A stretch of DNA of 64,000 nt from Schistocerca nitens (lineage: Eukaryota > Arthropoda > Insecta > Orthoptera > Acrididae), in contig NC_064617.1 in NCBI RefSeq assembly GCF_023898315.1, positions 712,215,202 to 712,279,201 on the forward strand, read 5' to 3'. The translations under genes and the position numbers were made by a program. Below, in pieces: positions 54,316 through 63,588 of this stretch (within the stretch, counting starts at the first letter, position 1; each line of letters begins with the position of its first letter). The notes beneath the pieces are model-generated. The model was not told the origin of the DNA, made no database searches, and saw nothing but the letters and a program-made list of their open reading frames with translations.

Positions 54316-54560
54316 TTACAATGCACGCAATGCGATATGTAATTTCAGTTCTGGTGGCAGTGGTTCATGCATTACAGTATCTTTATTCCTTATCGCATAA
54401 TTAACTCTATTTAGAAGAAACGTGAACGGTTCTGGTAACATTGTAAGATAATTAAAAGAACTTCTTGGGTCTTCCATTATAAATTATTTCAGCAAGGATG
54501 CTGAGCAACCGAGCTGACGTCTTTTCTTCATCCAGTCACGAATCTAAAGACGTTTCTTTT
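54316..54560 (-). pseudogene. PIF/Harbinger transposase N-terminal remnant
   Basis: Minus strand: IRDWMKKRRQLGCSASLLK, stop, FIMEDPRSSFNYLTMLPEPF, TFLLNRVNYAIRNKDTVMHE, PLPPELKLHIALRAL, stop. This matches the N-terminal end of PIF/Harbinger transposases: R-R-x-x-LG...LL-x-E-L...ED-x-x-x-F-x-N-F/Y-L-R-M...F-x-x-LL-x-x-V...I-x-x-x-x-x-L. Two G-to-A type stops mark decay. The DDE core is absent. Confidence 0.55.
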
Positions 54561-54942
54561 TTTATTCCACGCAATGAGTGGCGCAACGCAATGTCGTCGT
54601 GTAAAACTAGGCTTAAGGCTGCGTTTATAGTAGAGTGGAGCGGCGAGCAGAGCAGCGATGGCTAAACAAACCAGTACTGTGCAGTACGCGTGATTCAAGT
54701 GTGACGCAGCAAGCGGTGCGGCACAGCCCGGCGCAGAGCGGATATGAGCATGTTGTGTTGTCGCTGCGGGTAGCAGCGTCACTACTGTTGCTGGCGCTTG
54801 TATTTATTTTGTTGTATGTAATATTAGTAATTTTCGCCTCACAAACATTAATATACGCTCAATAGTACACGCCTGATGGCTTGAAGTTATCGAACAATTG
54901 TAAAGTAAAAGAAATGAACCACTGCATAGCAGCGACAGAATC
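54561..54942. other. No gene; GC-rich block near 54612
   Basis: GGCTGCGTTTATAGTAGAGT followed by GGAGCGGCGAGC at 54620-54655 could be a Harbinger terminal region, but no matching opposite end was found. Confidence 0.35.
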
Positions 54943-56365
54943 TACACTCCTGGAAATTGAAATAAGAACACCGTGAATTCATTGTCCCAGGAAGGGGAAA
55001 CTTTATTGACACATTCCTGGGGTCAGATACATCACACGATCACACTGACAGAACCACAGGCACATAGACACAGGCAACAGAGCATGCACAATGTCGGCAC
55101 TAGTACAGTGTATATCCACCTTTCGCAGCAATGCAGGCTGCTATTCTCCCATGGAGACGATCGTAGAGATGCTGGATGTAGTCCTGTGGAACGGCTTGCC
55201 ATGCCATTTCCACCTGGCGCCTCAGTTGGACCAGCGTTCGTACTGGACGTGCAGACCGCGTGAGACGACGCTTCATCCAGTCCCAAACATGCTCAATGGG
55301 GGACAGATCCGGAGATCTTGCTGGCCAGGGTAGTTGACTTACACCTTCTAGAGCACGTTGGGTGGCACGGGATACATGCGGACGTGCATTGTCCTGTTGG
55401 AACAGCAAGTTCCCTTGCCGGTCTAGGAATGGTAGAACGATGGGTTCGATGACGGTTTGGATGTACCGTGCACTATTCAGTGTCCCCTCGACGATCACCA
55501 GTGGTGTACGGCCAGTGTAGGAGATCGCTCCCCACACCATGATGCCGGGTGTTGGCCCTGTATGCCTCGGTCGTATGCAGTCCTGATGTGGCGCTCACCT
55601 TCACGGCGCCAAACACGCATACGACCAACATTGGCACCAAGGCAGAAGCGACTCTCATCGCTGAAGACGACACGTCTCCATTCGTCCCTCCATTCACGCC
55701 TGTCGCGACACCACTGGAGGCGGGCTGCACGATGTTGGGGCGTGAGCGGAAGACGGCCTAACGGTGTGCGGGACCGTAGCCTAGCTTCATGGAGACGGTT
55801 GCGATTGGTCCTCGCCGATACCCCAGGAGCAACAGTGTCCCTAATTTGCTGGGAAGTGGCGGTGCGGTCCCCTACGGCACTGCGTAGGATCCTACGGTCT
55901 TGGCGTGCATCCGTGCGTCGCTGCGGTCCGGTCCCAGGTCGACGGGCACGTGCACCTTCCGCCGACCACTGGCGACAACATCGATGTACTGTGGAGACCT
56001 CACGCCCCACGTGTTGAGCAATTCGGCGGTACGTCCACCCGGCCTCCCGCATGCCCACTATACGCCCTCGCTCAAAGTCCGTCAACTGCACATACGGTTC
56101 ACGTCCACGCTGTCGCGGCATGCTACCAGTGTTAAATACTGCGATGGAGCTCCGTATGCCACGGCAAACGCTGACACTGACGGCGGCGGTGCACAAATGC
56201 TGCGCAGCTAGCGCCATTCGACGGCCAACACCGCGGTTCCTGGTGTGTCCGCTGTGCCGTGCGTGTGATCATTGCTTGTACAGCCCTCTCGCAGTGTCCG
56301 GAGCAAGTATGGTGGGTCTGACACACCGGTGTCAATGTGTTCTTTTTTCCATTTCCAGGAGTGTA
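54943..56365 (-). mobile_element. DD32E Tc1-type transposon, copy F (defective)
   Basis: TA at 54943-54944 and 56364-56365; terminal CACTCCTGGAAAT repeats at 54945 and 56363. Near-identical to copies D and E. Confidence 0.92.
55100..56121 (-). pseudogene. DD32E transposase, copy F: one frameshift
   Basis: Same product as at 36435-37457. A single T is missing near 55587 (CTGATGTGG versus CTGATTGTGG in copy D), shifting the frame between the first Asp (SDESRF) and the glycine block. The last 146 codons (55540-55100) return to the correct frame and are clean. Confidence 0.9.
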
Positions 56366-57202
56366 TTATTCTTTATCTTTGCCGTTCTTGCGTGGTGCCT
56401 GTAAATCTCTATGTACATGTATCGATTAATGACATAAAAAAGAATTCTGTTGTTTCAAGACAAATGAAGCATTTGGCGCCTCACCTTTTACTGTTTGTAC
56501 TCCATGAAAGGCGAACGCGGACTTGCTGCGTTCCGCAACGGTATTTTATATTTCATGTGAATATATTGAGTGAATATGCTAATTGTTATTTTTCCAATCA
56601 GAAAACATGTAGTTTCTTGTTATCGATTACAAACAGACAGCATCAAGAGGACATTTTGACTGTTATGTACAAAGTATTTAACCACAATGGTTATCTATTG
56701 TAATTTAATATGAAAAGGTACGTAGCATTAAAAAATGTGTTAAAGATAGTGTGATTATTTTAGTAAATTAACCTTGATGTTTTCATCTCCCCATTTACTG
56801 AATTGATAATTATTTTGTGTTAGTTCATCACCAGAAATTACGATCACGCTGATAGGCCGAACGCAGCATGAGGCAGAAGGAACATTATCGTTTTCCTAGT
56901 ATCTCTGAACCAACTTTTTTGTTAATTGTGTAGTGTTGCATTTCTTTTAAAGTCTATAAATATTCTGGTCCCTTAGTGTTGTTCCGGGTATGACTAGATC
57001 GCGAATATAAAAATGCACAGAAATGATAATGCTTCTCTTATTCGGGTATTTAATGCTCAACGTATGTTATTATAATAGTGTAATCAATCCCTGATTCTGT
57101 TGCCAATTGGCCCACCAAAATATTCACTTCTTCGACATTAAAAAAAAAAAATATAAAATAACAACTCTTTTTCTTTTTGGCCCCCAATAACAACGCTACA
57201 CT
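56366..57202 (+). repeat. Probable 5' LTR of a Ty3/gypsy element (3' edge certain, 5' edge not)
   Basis: It must end at about 57200 (GCTACA) because a primer-binding site follows. TATAAATA at 56955-56962 may be the promoter. An A-rich run is at 57139-57150. The start cannot be fixed, as the second LTR is outside the window. Confidence 0.5.
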
Positions 57203-57220
57203 TGGCGCCCGAACAGGGAC
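57203..57220 (+). promoter_or_regulatory. Primer-binding site complementary to tRNA-Lys
   Basis: TGGCGCCCGAACAGGGAC is an exact 18-base complement to the 3' end of tRNA-Lys (UUU type). tRNA-Lys primers are also used by gypsy-type insect LTR elements. Confidence 0.9.
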
Positions 57221-57428
57221 TTGATCAAAAAAATCATTTAATGAATGTGTTTAAAAATTTTTCAGTGCTTGTTCTAATAATTGTTTCATTTTTCATGAGG
57301 ATGCAATTCAACCGAGAAAGAGAAGTGGGAAAACCTTTTAATTAATTCAGAAGAACGATTGATGCAATTACCATAAAACGCGACTATACAGCCGTATCAC
57401 CATCAGACAGCCATAGTAAATGAAATTT

Positions 57429-57683
57429 TCATACGCAGTAGCCAAGCTTTCGTAGTGACGTTGCATTTTTCGAGTCGATCAGAACGTAAACCTGTCTTTC
57501 CTTGCCTTGAAACAGCTTTATTTCAATTTGTCCGTAGTCCGTTCGTATGTAGTTAAACTCAGTGAAAGTGTACCCCATTGTTGTCAGTGCCTCAAAAATT
57601 TTTTTTACAATATGGCGGATAATTACGCTCAAAACTGGTAAAATCGTGTGATATTTCATTTGTCTGTAATTAGTTGGAACCAT
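57429..57683 (-). CDS. Antisense 84-codon ORF in the LTR-element leader, unknown
   Basis: Starts ATG in an AAGATGG context at 57683 and runs to 57429: MVPTNYRQMKYHTILPVLSV, YIRTDYGQIEIKLFQGKERQ and VYVLIDSKNATSLRKLGYCV. The composition looks protein-like (mixed hydrophobic/charged) and no homology is evident. It is opposite in direction to gag, between PBS and gag. It could be an unrelated small insert or chance. Confidence 0.25.
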   Translation of the reverse strand: MVPTNYRQMKYHTILPVLSVIIRHIVKKIFEALTTMGYTFTEFNYIRTDYGQIEIKLFQGKERQVYVLIDSKNATSLRKLGYCV

Positions 57684-57852
57684 CTTGTCTTCTTGGCGTA
57701 CGTGAACGTCAGTTGTTACCCAGAGTTAAAATTTGATCTTTGGTCCCAGTAAGCCATAGTACTACGTCACAGACAAACGACTGACGGCAGTGACAAACAA
57801 TATCTGTAGCATTTTGACGTTTGACAAATAATTCATGAACATGGCTGACGGT

Positions 57853-58064
57853 TGGGTTGGGTTGTGTTGGGGGAGGAGACCAAACTGCGAGGTCATCGGA
57901 AAGGAAGTCGGCCGCGCCCTTTTCAACGGAACCATCCCGGCATTTGCCTGAAGAGATTTAGGGAAATCACGGATAACCTAGATCAGCATGGCCAGACGCG
58001 GGATTGAACCGTCGTCCTTCCGAATGCGAGTCCAGTGTGCTAACCACTGCGCCACCTCGCTCGG
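57853..58064 (-). mobile_element. tRNA-derived SINE (family 2), at the gag start codon
   Basis: Minus strand: GAGGTGGCGCAGTGGTTAGC (A box), GACGGTTCAATCCCGCGTCT (B box), then CGATGACCTCGC and a tail CCCAACACAACCCAACCCAA. It is flanked by TGGCTGACGGT (57842-57852 and 58065-58075), an 11-bp duplication. Confidence 0.93.
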
Positions 58065-58414
58065 TGGCTGACGGTAAATAGCGGACACAGACAAAAGCAG
58101 ATGACAGCGGTGATGCGAATGGACCTCACTATCCATTACGATCACGCGCGATAGGTACACGAGCGGAGGCAGAAGCAGCCTCGCCCGAAGTTTTAGAAGC
58201 CGGTCCTAGTGTGCAAACTATTCCCACTTTTGAAAAAAATGACTTGGCCGCAATGATCGAAGCAATAATGGAACGCAAGTTCGAAAGTCAAAGACAAAGA
58301 GAAGCGCACAGACAGGAACGTGAAAAGCAGGAAAAATTAGATGAAAAGGCCCGCGAAGAAAAAGAGAAGGCCGAAAGACGGCATAATAAAAATCAGGTCC
58401 TTACAAATCTGTGT

Positions 58415-58476
58415 AATTCAGTAAAAGCAGACATAAATTCAGTAAAAGCAGACATAAATTCAGTAATAACAGATCT
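58415..58476 (+). repeat. 21-bp tandem repeat in gag (x3)
   Basis: AATTCAGTAAAAGCAGACAT repeats at 21-bp steps, the last unit altered. It encodes NSVKADI heptads, fitting a coiled coil. A further degenerate unit lies near 58513. Confidence 0.85.
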
Positions 58477-58848
58477 GCAAACGGAGATAAATGACCTAAA
58501 TACACGGTTAAATTCGGTAAAGGCCGAAATAAAGGCAGACATAACAACTGATTTAAATTGGGTAATGTCCAAAACCAAATCAGTAGTCAGATCACGACCA
58601 TGAGGTTAAAAATTGATACACAAGTAGAGACAAAAATAGAGGATATCACAAAACGGTTAGATGAAAAAGTCGAAGCAGCCAAGGAAGAGATAAATTCAAA
58701 AGTGATGGGATATCATCAACAAGCTGCGACCTTAAAAGAAGATTATAATGCAATCTCTGATGAGGTCAAGGGAGTTAAAACCGCAGTAGACACGATCGAG
58801 AATGTTGTTGATGATCTTTACAAACAGACTGAGACTCTTAATGTAGAG

Positions 58849-59046
58849 CCGGCCGAAGTGGCCGTGCGGTTAAAGGCGCTGCAGTCTGGAACCGCAAGAC
58901 CGCTACGGTCGCAGGTTCGAATCCTGCCTCGGGCATGGCTGTTTGTGATGTCCTTAGGTTAGTTAGGTTTAACTAGTTCTAAGTTCTAGGGGACTAATGA
59001 CCTCAGCAGTTGAGTCCCATAGTGCTCAGAGCCATTTGAACCATTT
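58849..59046 (+). mobile_element. tRNA-derived SINE (family 1), full length, in gag
   Basis: GGCCGAAGTGGCCGTGCGGT at the 5' end, GGTTCGAATCCTGCC B box, tail CATTTGAACCATTT. Exact 13-bp duplications TCTTAATGTAGAG (58836-58848 and 59047-59059). The insertion (211 bp with the duplication) shifts the gag frame by one. Confidence 0.93.
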
Positions 59047-60157
59047 TCTTAATGTAGAGAATCAAATAAAGAATACTGTTAAGGCACGTTCTGAAGCATT
59101 GTCCGACCACTACCAAGAGTGGATTAAAAACAAAGACGGATTCATAGAAAACAAGGTCAAGAACGAACTCAGGGAACTTGTCAAAAATGTAACCTTTGAA
59201 ATATTGGCAGCCCCTGGAAAAACAGGAGACACGGTCATGTCAGAATTAGGCCAGATAAGACGAACGTTAGCTCAAGATTTACCTGACTGGCGTCAACAGA
59301 TAGTTAATTAAGTTCGTACACTAAAATGTCACGTTGAAAAATCCCCACATCCCGTGTCAGGAGAGTGGAATAATTCACCACGATGTAATGAACAACAGCA
59401 GGTATATTACCGTTCACCACTTGATAACGTTCAAATTCATAGTTCTATAGAAGCACAATTTAACCAGAGTACCAGCCCACCCACTTTTGTCAGTTTGATG
59501 CAGGAGGAAAGCGTGATCAAACATCGTGTTTTTCGACCTTTCACCCACAGAAAAGAGAAATTCGTCCTATAGTATTCTTCCGACATTTTTCAGGAATTTT
59601 TCCGAATAGCTGGAGTGACCGCCAGCGAATTCAATTCATTACTGCATTTATCATAGGCGATGCCGCCCTATGGGTAACTGAAATGGTCGACTCTTGTAAA
59701 ATTTACAAAGAATTTGAACAGATGTTTTTAGCTAAAGTCTGGAATTCTGGTGTGCAGCTGCGCCTGAGAAAAGAGATTTACAACGCCGAAGTGTTTAACA
59801 GTAAGCGCGGTAGTCAGGAGATATTTTGAAAAGTTGTTGTTGTTGTGGTCTTCAGTCCTGAGACTGGTTTGTTGCAGCTCTCCATGCTACTCTATCCTGT
59901 GCAAGCTTCTTCATCTCCCTGTACTTACTGCAACCTACATCCTTCTGAATCTGCTTAGTGTATTCATCTCTTGGTCTCCCTCTACGATTTTTACCCTCCA
60001 CGCTGCCGTCCAGTACTAAATTGGTGATCCCCTTGATGCCTCAGAACATGTCCTACCAACCGATCCCTTCTTGTAGTCAAGTTGTGCCACAAACTCCTCT
60101 ACTCCCAAATTCTATTCAATACCTCCTCATTAGTTACGTGATCTACCCATCTAATCT

Positions 60158-60406
60158 TCACATTCTTCTGTAGCACCACATTTCGAAAGCTTCTATTCTC
60201 TTCTTGTCTAAACTATTTATCGTCCATGTTTCACGTCCATACATGGCTACACTCCATACAAATACTTCCAGAAACGACTTCCTGACACTTAAATCTATAC
60301 TCGATGTTAACAAATTTCTCTTCTTCACAAACGCTTTCCTTGCCATTGCCAGTCTACATTTTATATCTTCCCTACTTCGACCATCATCAGTTATTTTGCT
60401 CCCCAA
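60158..60406 (-). pseudogene. RTE copy C, post-RT region
   Basis: MGSKITDDGRSREDIKCRLA, FLEVFVWSVAMYGRETWTIN, ending CYRRM; the remaining C-terminus (to 59860) continues with shifts. Here the KRIEAFEMW block, lost in copy B, is present. Confidence 0.8.
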
Positions 60407-60785
60407 ATAGCAAAACTCTTTTACTACTTTAAGTGCCTCATTTCCTAATCTAATTCCCTCAGCATCACCCGACTACATTCCATGATCCTCGTTTTGCTTT
60501 TGTTGATGTTCATCTTATACCCTCCTTTCAAAACACTGTCCATTCCGTTCAACTGCTCTTCCAAGTCATTTGCTGTCTCTGACAGAATTACAATGTCATC
60601 GGCGAACCTCAAAGTTTTTATTTCTTCTCCATGGATTTTAATTCCTACTCAGAATTTTCTTTTGTTTCCTTTGCTGCTTGCTCAATATACAGATTGAATA
60701 GCATCGGGGAGAGGCTACAACCCTGTCTCAGTCCCTTCCCAACCACTGCTTCCGTTTCATGTCCCTCGACTCTTGCAACTGCCAT

Positions 60786-61487
60786 CTATTTTCTGTACAA
60801 ATTGTAAATAGCTTTTCTCTCCCTGTATTTTACCCCTGCCACCTTCAGAATTTGAAAAAGAGTATTCCAGTCAACATTGTCAAAAGCTTTCTCTAAGTCT
60901 ACAAATGCTAGAAACGTAGGTTTGCCATTTATTAATCTAGCTTCTAAGATAAGCCGTAGGGTCAGTATTGCCTCACGTGTTCCAACATTTCTACGGAATC
61001 CATCTTCCCCGAGGTCGGTTTCTACCAGTTTTTCCATTCGTCTGTAAAGAATTCATGTTAGTATTTTGCAGCTGTGACTTATTAAACTGATAGTTCGGTA
61101 ATTTTCACATCTGTCAACACCTGCTTTCTTTGGGATTGGAATTATTATATTCTTCTTGAAGTCTGAGGGAATTTCGCCTGTCTCATACATCTTGCTCACC
61201 AGATGGTAGAGTTTTGTCAGGACTGGCTCTCCCAAGGCTGTCAGTAGTTCTAATGGAATGTTGTCTACTCCCAGGGCCTTGTTTCGACGTAGGTCTTTCA
61301 GTGCTCTGTCAAACTCTTCACACAGTATAATATCTCCCATTTCATCTTCATCTACATCCTCTTCCATTTCCTTAATATTGTCCTCAAGAACATCGCCCCT
61401 GTATAGACCCTCTATATACTCCTTCCACCTTTCTGCTTTCCCTTCTTTGCTTAGAACTGGGTTTCCATCTGAGTTCTTGATATTCAT
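60786..61487 (-). pseudogene. RTE copy C, reverse transcriptase N-terminal half
   Basis: ALGVDNIPLELLTALGEPVL, GEIPSDFKKNIIIPIPKKAG, then after a break LRLILEARLINGKPTFLAFV and DLEKAFDNVDWNTLFQILKV (motif A). A small deletion disrupts the G-F-R block (GEDGFRRNVGTREAIL). The FADD active site (about 60590-60620) lies in another frame. Confidence 0.78.
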
Positions 61488-61846
61488 GCAAGAGGTTCTC
61501 TGTTCTCCAAAGGTCTCTTTAATTTTCCTGTAGCAGTATCTATCTTACCCCTAGTGAGATAAGCCTCTACATCCTTACATTTGTCTTCTAGCCATCCTTG
61601 CTTAGCCATTTTGCACTTCCTGTCGATCTCATTTCTGACACGTTTGTATTCCTTTTTGCCTGCTTCATTTACTGCAATTTTGTATTTTCTCCTTTCATCA
61701 ATTAAATTCAGCATCTCTTCTGTTACCCATGGATTTCTACTAGCCCTCGTTTTTTTACCTACTTGATCCTCTGGTGCCTTCACTATTTCATTCCTCAAAG
61801 CTACCCATTCTTCTTCTACTGTACTTCTTTCCCCCATTTCTGTCAA
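61484..61846 (-). pseudogene. RTE copy C, endonuclease-RT linker
   Basis: 120 open codons, GERSTVEEEWVALRNEIVKA and KCKMAKQGWLEDKCKDVEAY, matching copy B with the part that copy B lost at 20715-20830. Confidence 0.78.
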
Positions 61847-61917
61847 TTGTTCCCTTATGCTCTCCCTGAAACTCTGTACAAGCTCTGGTTCTTTCAGTTT
61901 ATCCAGGTCCCATCTCC

Positions 61918-62757
61918 TTAATTCCCACCTTTTTGCAGTTTCTTCAGTTTTAATCTACAGTTCATAACCAATAGATTGTGGTCAGAGTCCACATCTGCCC
62001 CTGGAAATGTGTTGCAATTTAAAATCTGGTTCCTAAATCTCTGTCTTACCATTATATAATCTATCTGATACCTTTTAGTATCTCCAGGCTTCTTCCAGGT
62101 ATACAACCTTCTTTTATGATTCTTGAACCAAGTGTTAACTATGATTAAGTTGTGCTCTGTGCAAAATTCTACCAGACGGCTTCCTCTTTCATTTCTTACC
62201 GCCAATCCATATTCACCTACTATGTTTCGTTCTCTCCCTTTTCCTACTCTCGAATTCCAGTCACCCATGACTATTAAATTTTCGTCTCCCTTCACTACCT
62301 GAGTAATTTCTTTTATCTCATCATACATTTCATCAATTTCTTCATTATCTGCAGAGCTAGTTGGCATATAAACTTGTACTGCTGTAGTAGGCGTGGGCTT
62401 CGTGTCTACCTTGGCCACAATAATGCGTTCACTATGCTGTTTGTAGTAGCTAACCCGCACTCCTATTTTTTTATTCATTATTAAACCTACTCCTGCATTA
62501 CCCCTATTTGATTTTGTATTTATAACCCTGTATTCACCTGACAAAAAGTCTTGTTCCTCCTGCCACCGAACGTCACTAATTCCCACTATATCTAACTTTA
62601 ACCTATCCATTTCCCTTTTTAAATTTTCTAACCTACCTGCCCGATTAAGGGATCTGACATTCCACGCTCCGTCCTCCTGAGTAGTCCCCGCCCAGAGACC
62701 CGAATGGGGGACTATTTTACCTCCGGAATATTTTACCCAAGAGGACGCGATCATCAT
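61918..62757 (-). pseudogene. RTE copy C, endonuclease domain (best-preserved EEP)
   Basis: 279 clean codons. AWNVRSLNRAGRLENL (N), VGISDVRWQEEQDF (E), NLIVMGDWNSRVGKG (D-x-N), YQIDYIMVRQRFRNQI (D) and DVDSDHNLLVM (S-D-H): all catalytic blocks are present. A short deletion after THQ-type TTQEDG removed the codons that copy B has as VVIRRKKTGVLH. The frame ends just before the linker. Confidence 0.83.
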
Positions 62758-62825
62758 TTAATCATACAGTAAAGCTGCATGCCCTCTGGAAAAATTACGG
62801 CTGTAGTTTCCCCTTGCTTTCAGCC

Positions 62826-63588
62826 ATTATTTAGCGAAAATCAAGTTCTGGGATTCGGCGATCACCGCCAAAGACGTTATTATGATTCTAAAAACTAAGC
62901 TACCGATTGCTATCAGAGAAAAGTTACTAAACGTGTCTGAGGACGATGCGGACACCTTCGTATCTGTGTTAGACTCATTAGATCAGATTTACGAGGACGC
63001 TAGATTTGATGTTGGCTCTTCAGTGCAGGCGGCCAGCACAATACAGAATACGCAGGTAACAATGGCCGAGCGAAAGCGCGTCACAATGACGGTCAGTACC
63101 AACCCTACAACGGTTTCAAAAATAAACACACTACGTACTCCAACGGCAAATACAAAAATAAGTACAACAACGGCCAGAGATACAATCCAATATATAATTC
63201 GTCACCACATCAGTATGGAAATGTACATTACAATACACAGCCCCAGCAATATGGAAACACGCAACCGACCAACGGTAATTATCAAAACGATCAGTCTTAC
63301 GATTCACATCGTCAGTGGAAAGGAAATAAATGGCATAATCAAGGTGGAGACCAACGTACACCTTTCAGTAACGGTTACAGTCAACATAAGCCACAGCAAA
63401 ATACTTTTCAGCCTCATAATATACACTTCACGCAACAAGCGAACGGACCTTTGAGAAGTCTGAAGCCTAAACGCCCGCATAATACGGAAATTTATTATGC
63501 GCGAGCGAATACGCCAGGACAACAAGATACATTTCCACCCGACTTCGTACCACAAAACCAACACCAGTTCGAGACGGAAGAAACTTTG
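62826..63588 (+). pseudogene. LTR-element gag, 3' part with Asn/Gln-rich tail
   Basis: Continues gag after the RTE insertion: AKIKFWDSAITAKDV, IREKLLNVSEDDADTFVSVL (capsid C-terminal half) to about 63015. A one-base shift follows, after which the frame from about 63030 to 63588 is open: Asn/Gln/Tyr-rich, for example QPYNGFKNKHTTYSNGKYKN and NTQPQQYGNTQPTNGNYQND. Such N/Q-rich tails occur in some insect gypsy gag proteins. It ends at RTE copy G (63586). Confidence 0.6.

Larger units (their letters stand above)
57841..59833 (+). pseudogene. LTR-element gag, 5' part, broken by two SINEs
   Basis: Likely start ATG at 57841 (AACATGG context). A SINE (57853-58064) sits four codons in, with an in-frame TAG at 58079-58081 right after its duplication. 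Then a coiled-coil region (58211-58603) with MERKFESQRQREAHRQEREK and a 7-residue NSVKADI repeat. A frameshift is near 58580. A second coil (58558-58848) is cut by SINE 58849-59046, resuming NQIKNTVKARSEALSDHYQE to 59311. The capsid begins about 59552 (FRHFSGIFPNSWSDRQRIQF, ALWVTEMVD) and continues until the RTE insertion at 59834. Continuation: 62826-63588. No zinc knuckle seen. The tRNA-Lys site assigns it to a Ty3/gypsy-like element. Confidence 0.68.
59834..62825 (-). mobile_element. RTE-type LINE, copy C, inside gag
   Basis: CAA-type 3' end at 59834-59855; 5' truncated at CAGCC (62825) relative to copy B. Imperfect duplication TATTTTGAAAAG (59822-59833) versus TATTTAGCGAAAA (62828-62840). 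It is oriented against gag. Several frameshifts. Confidence 0.87.
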
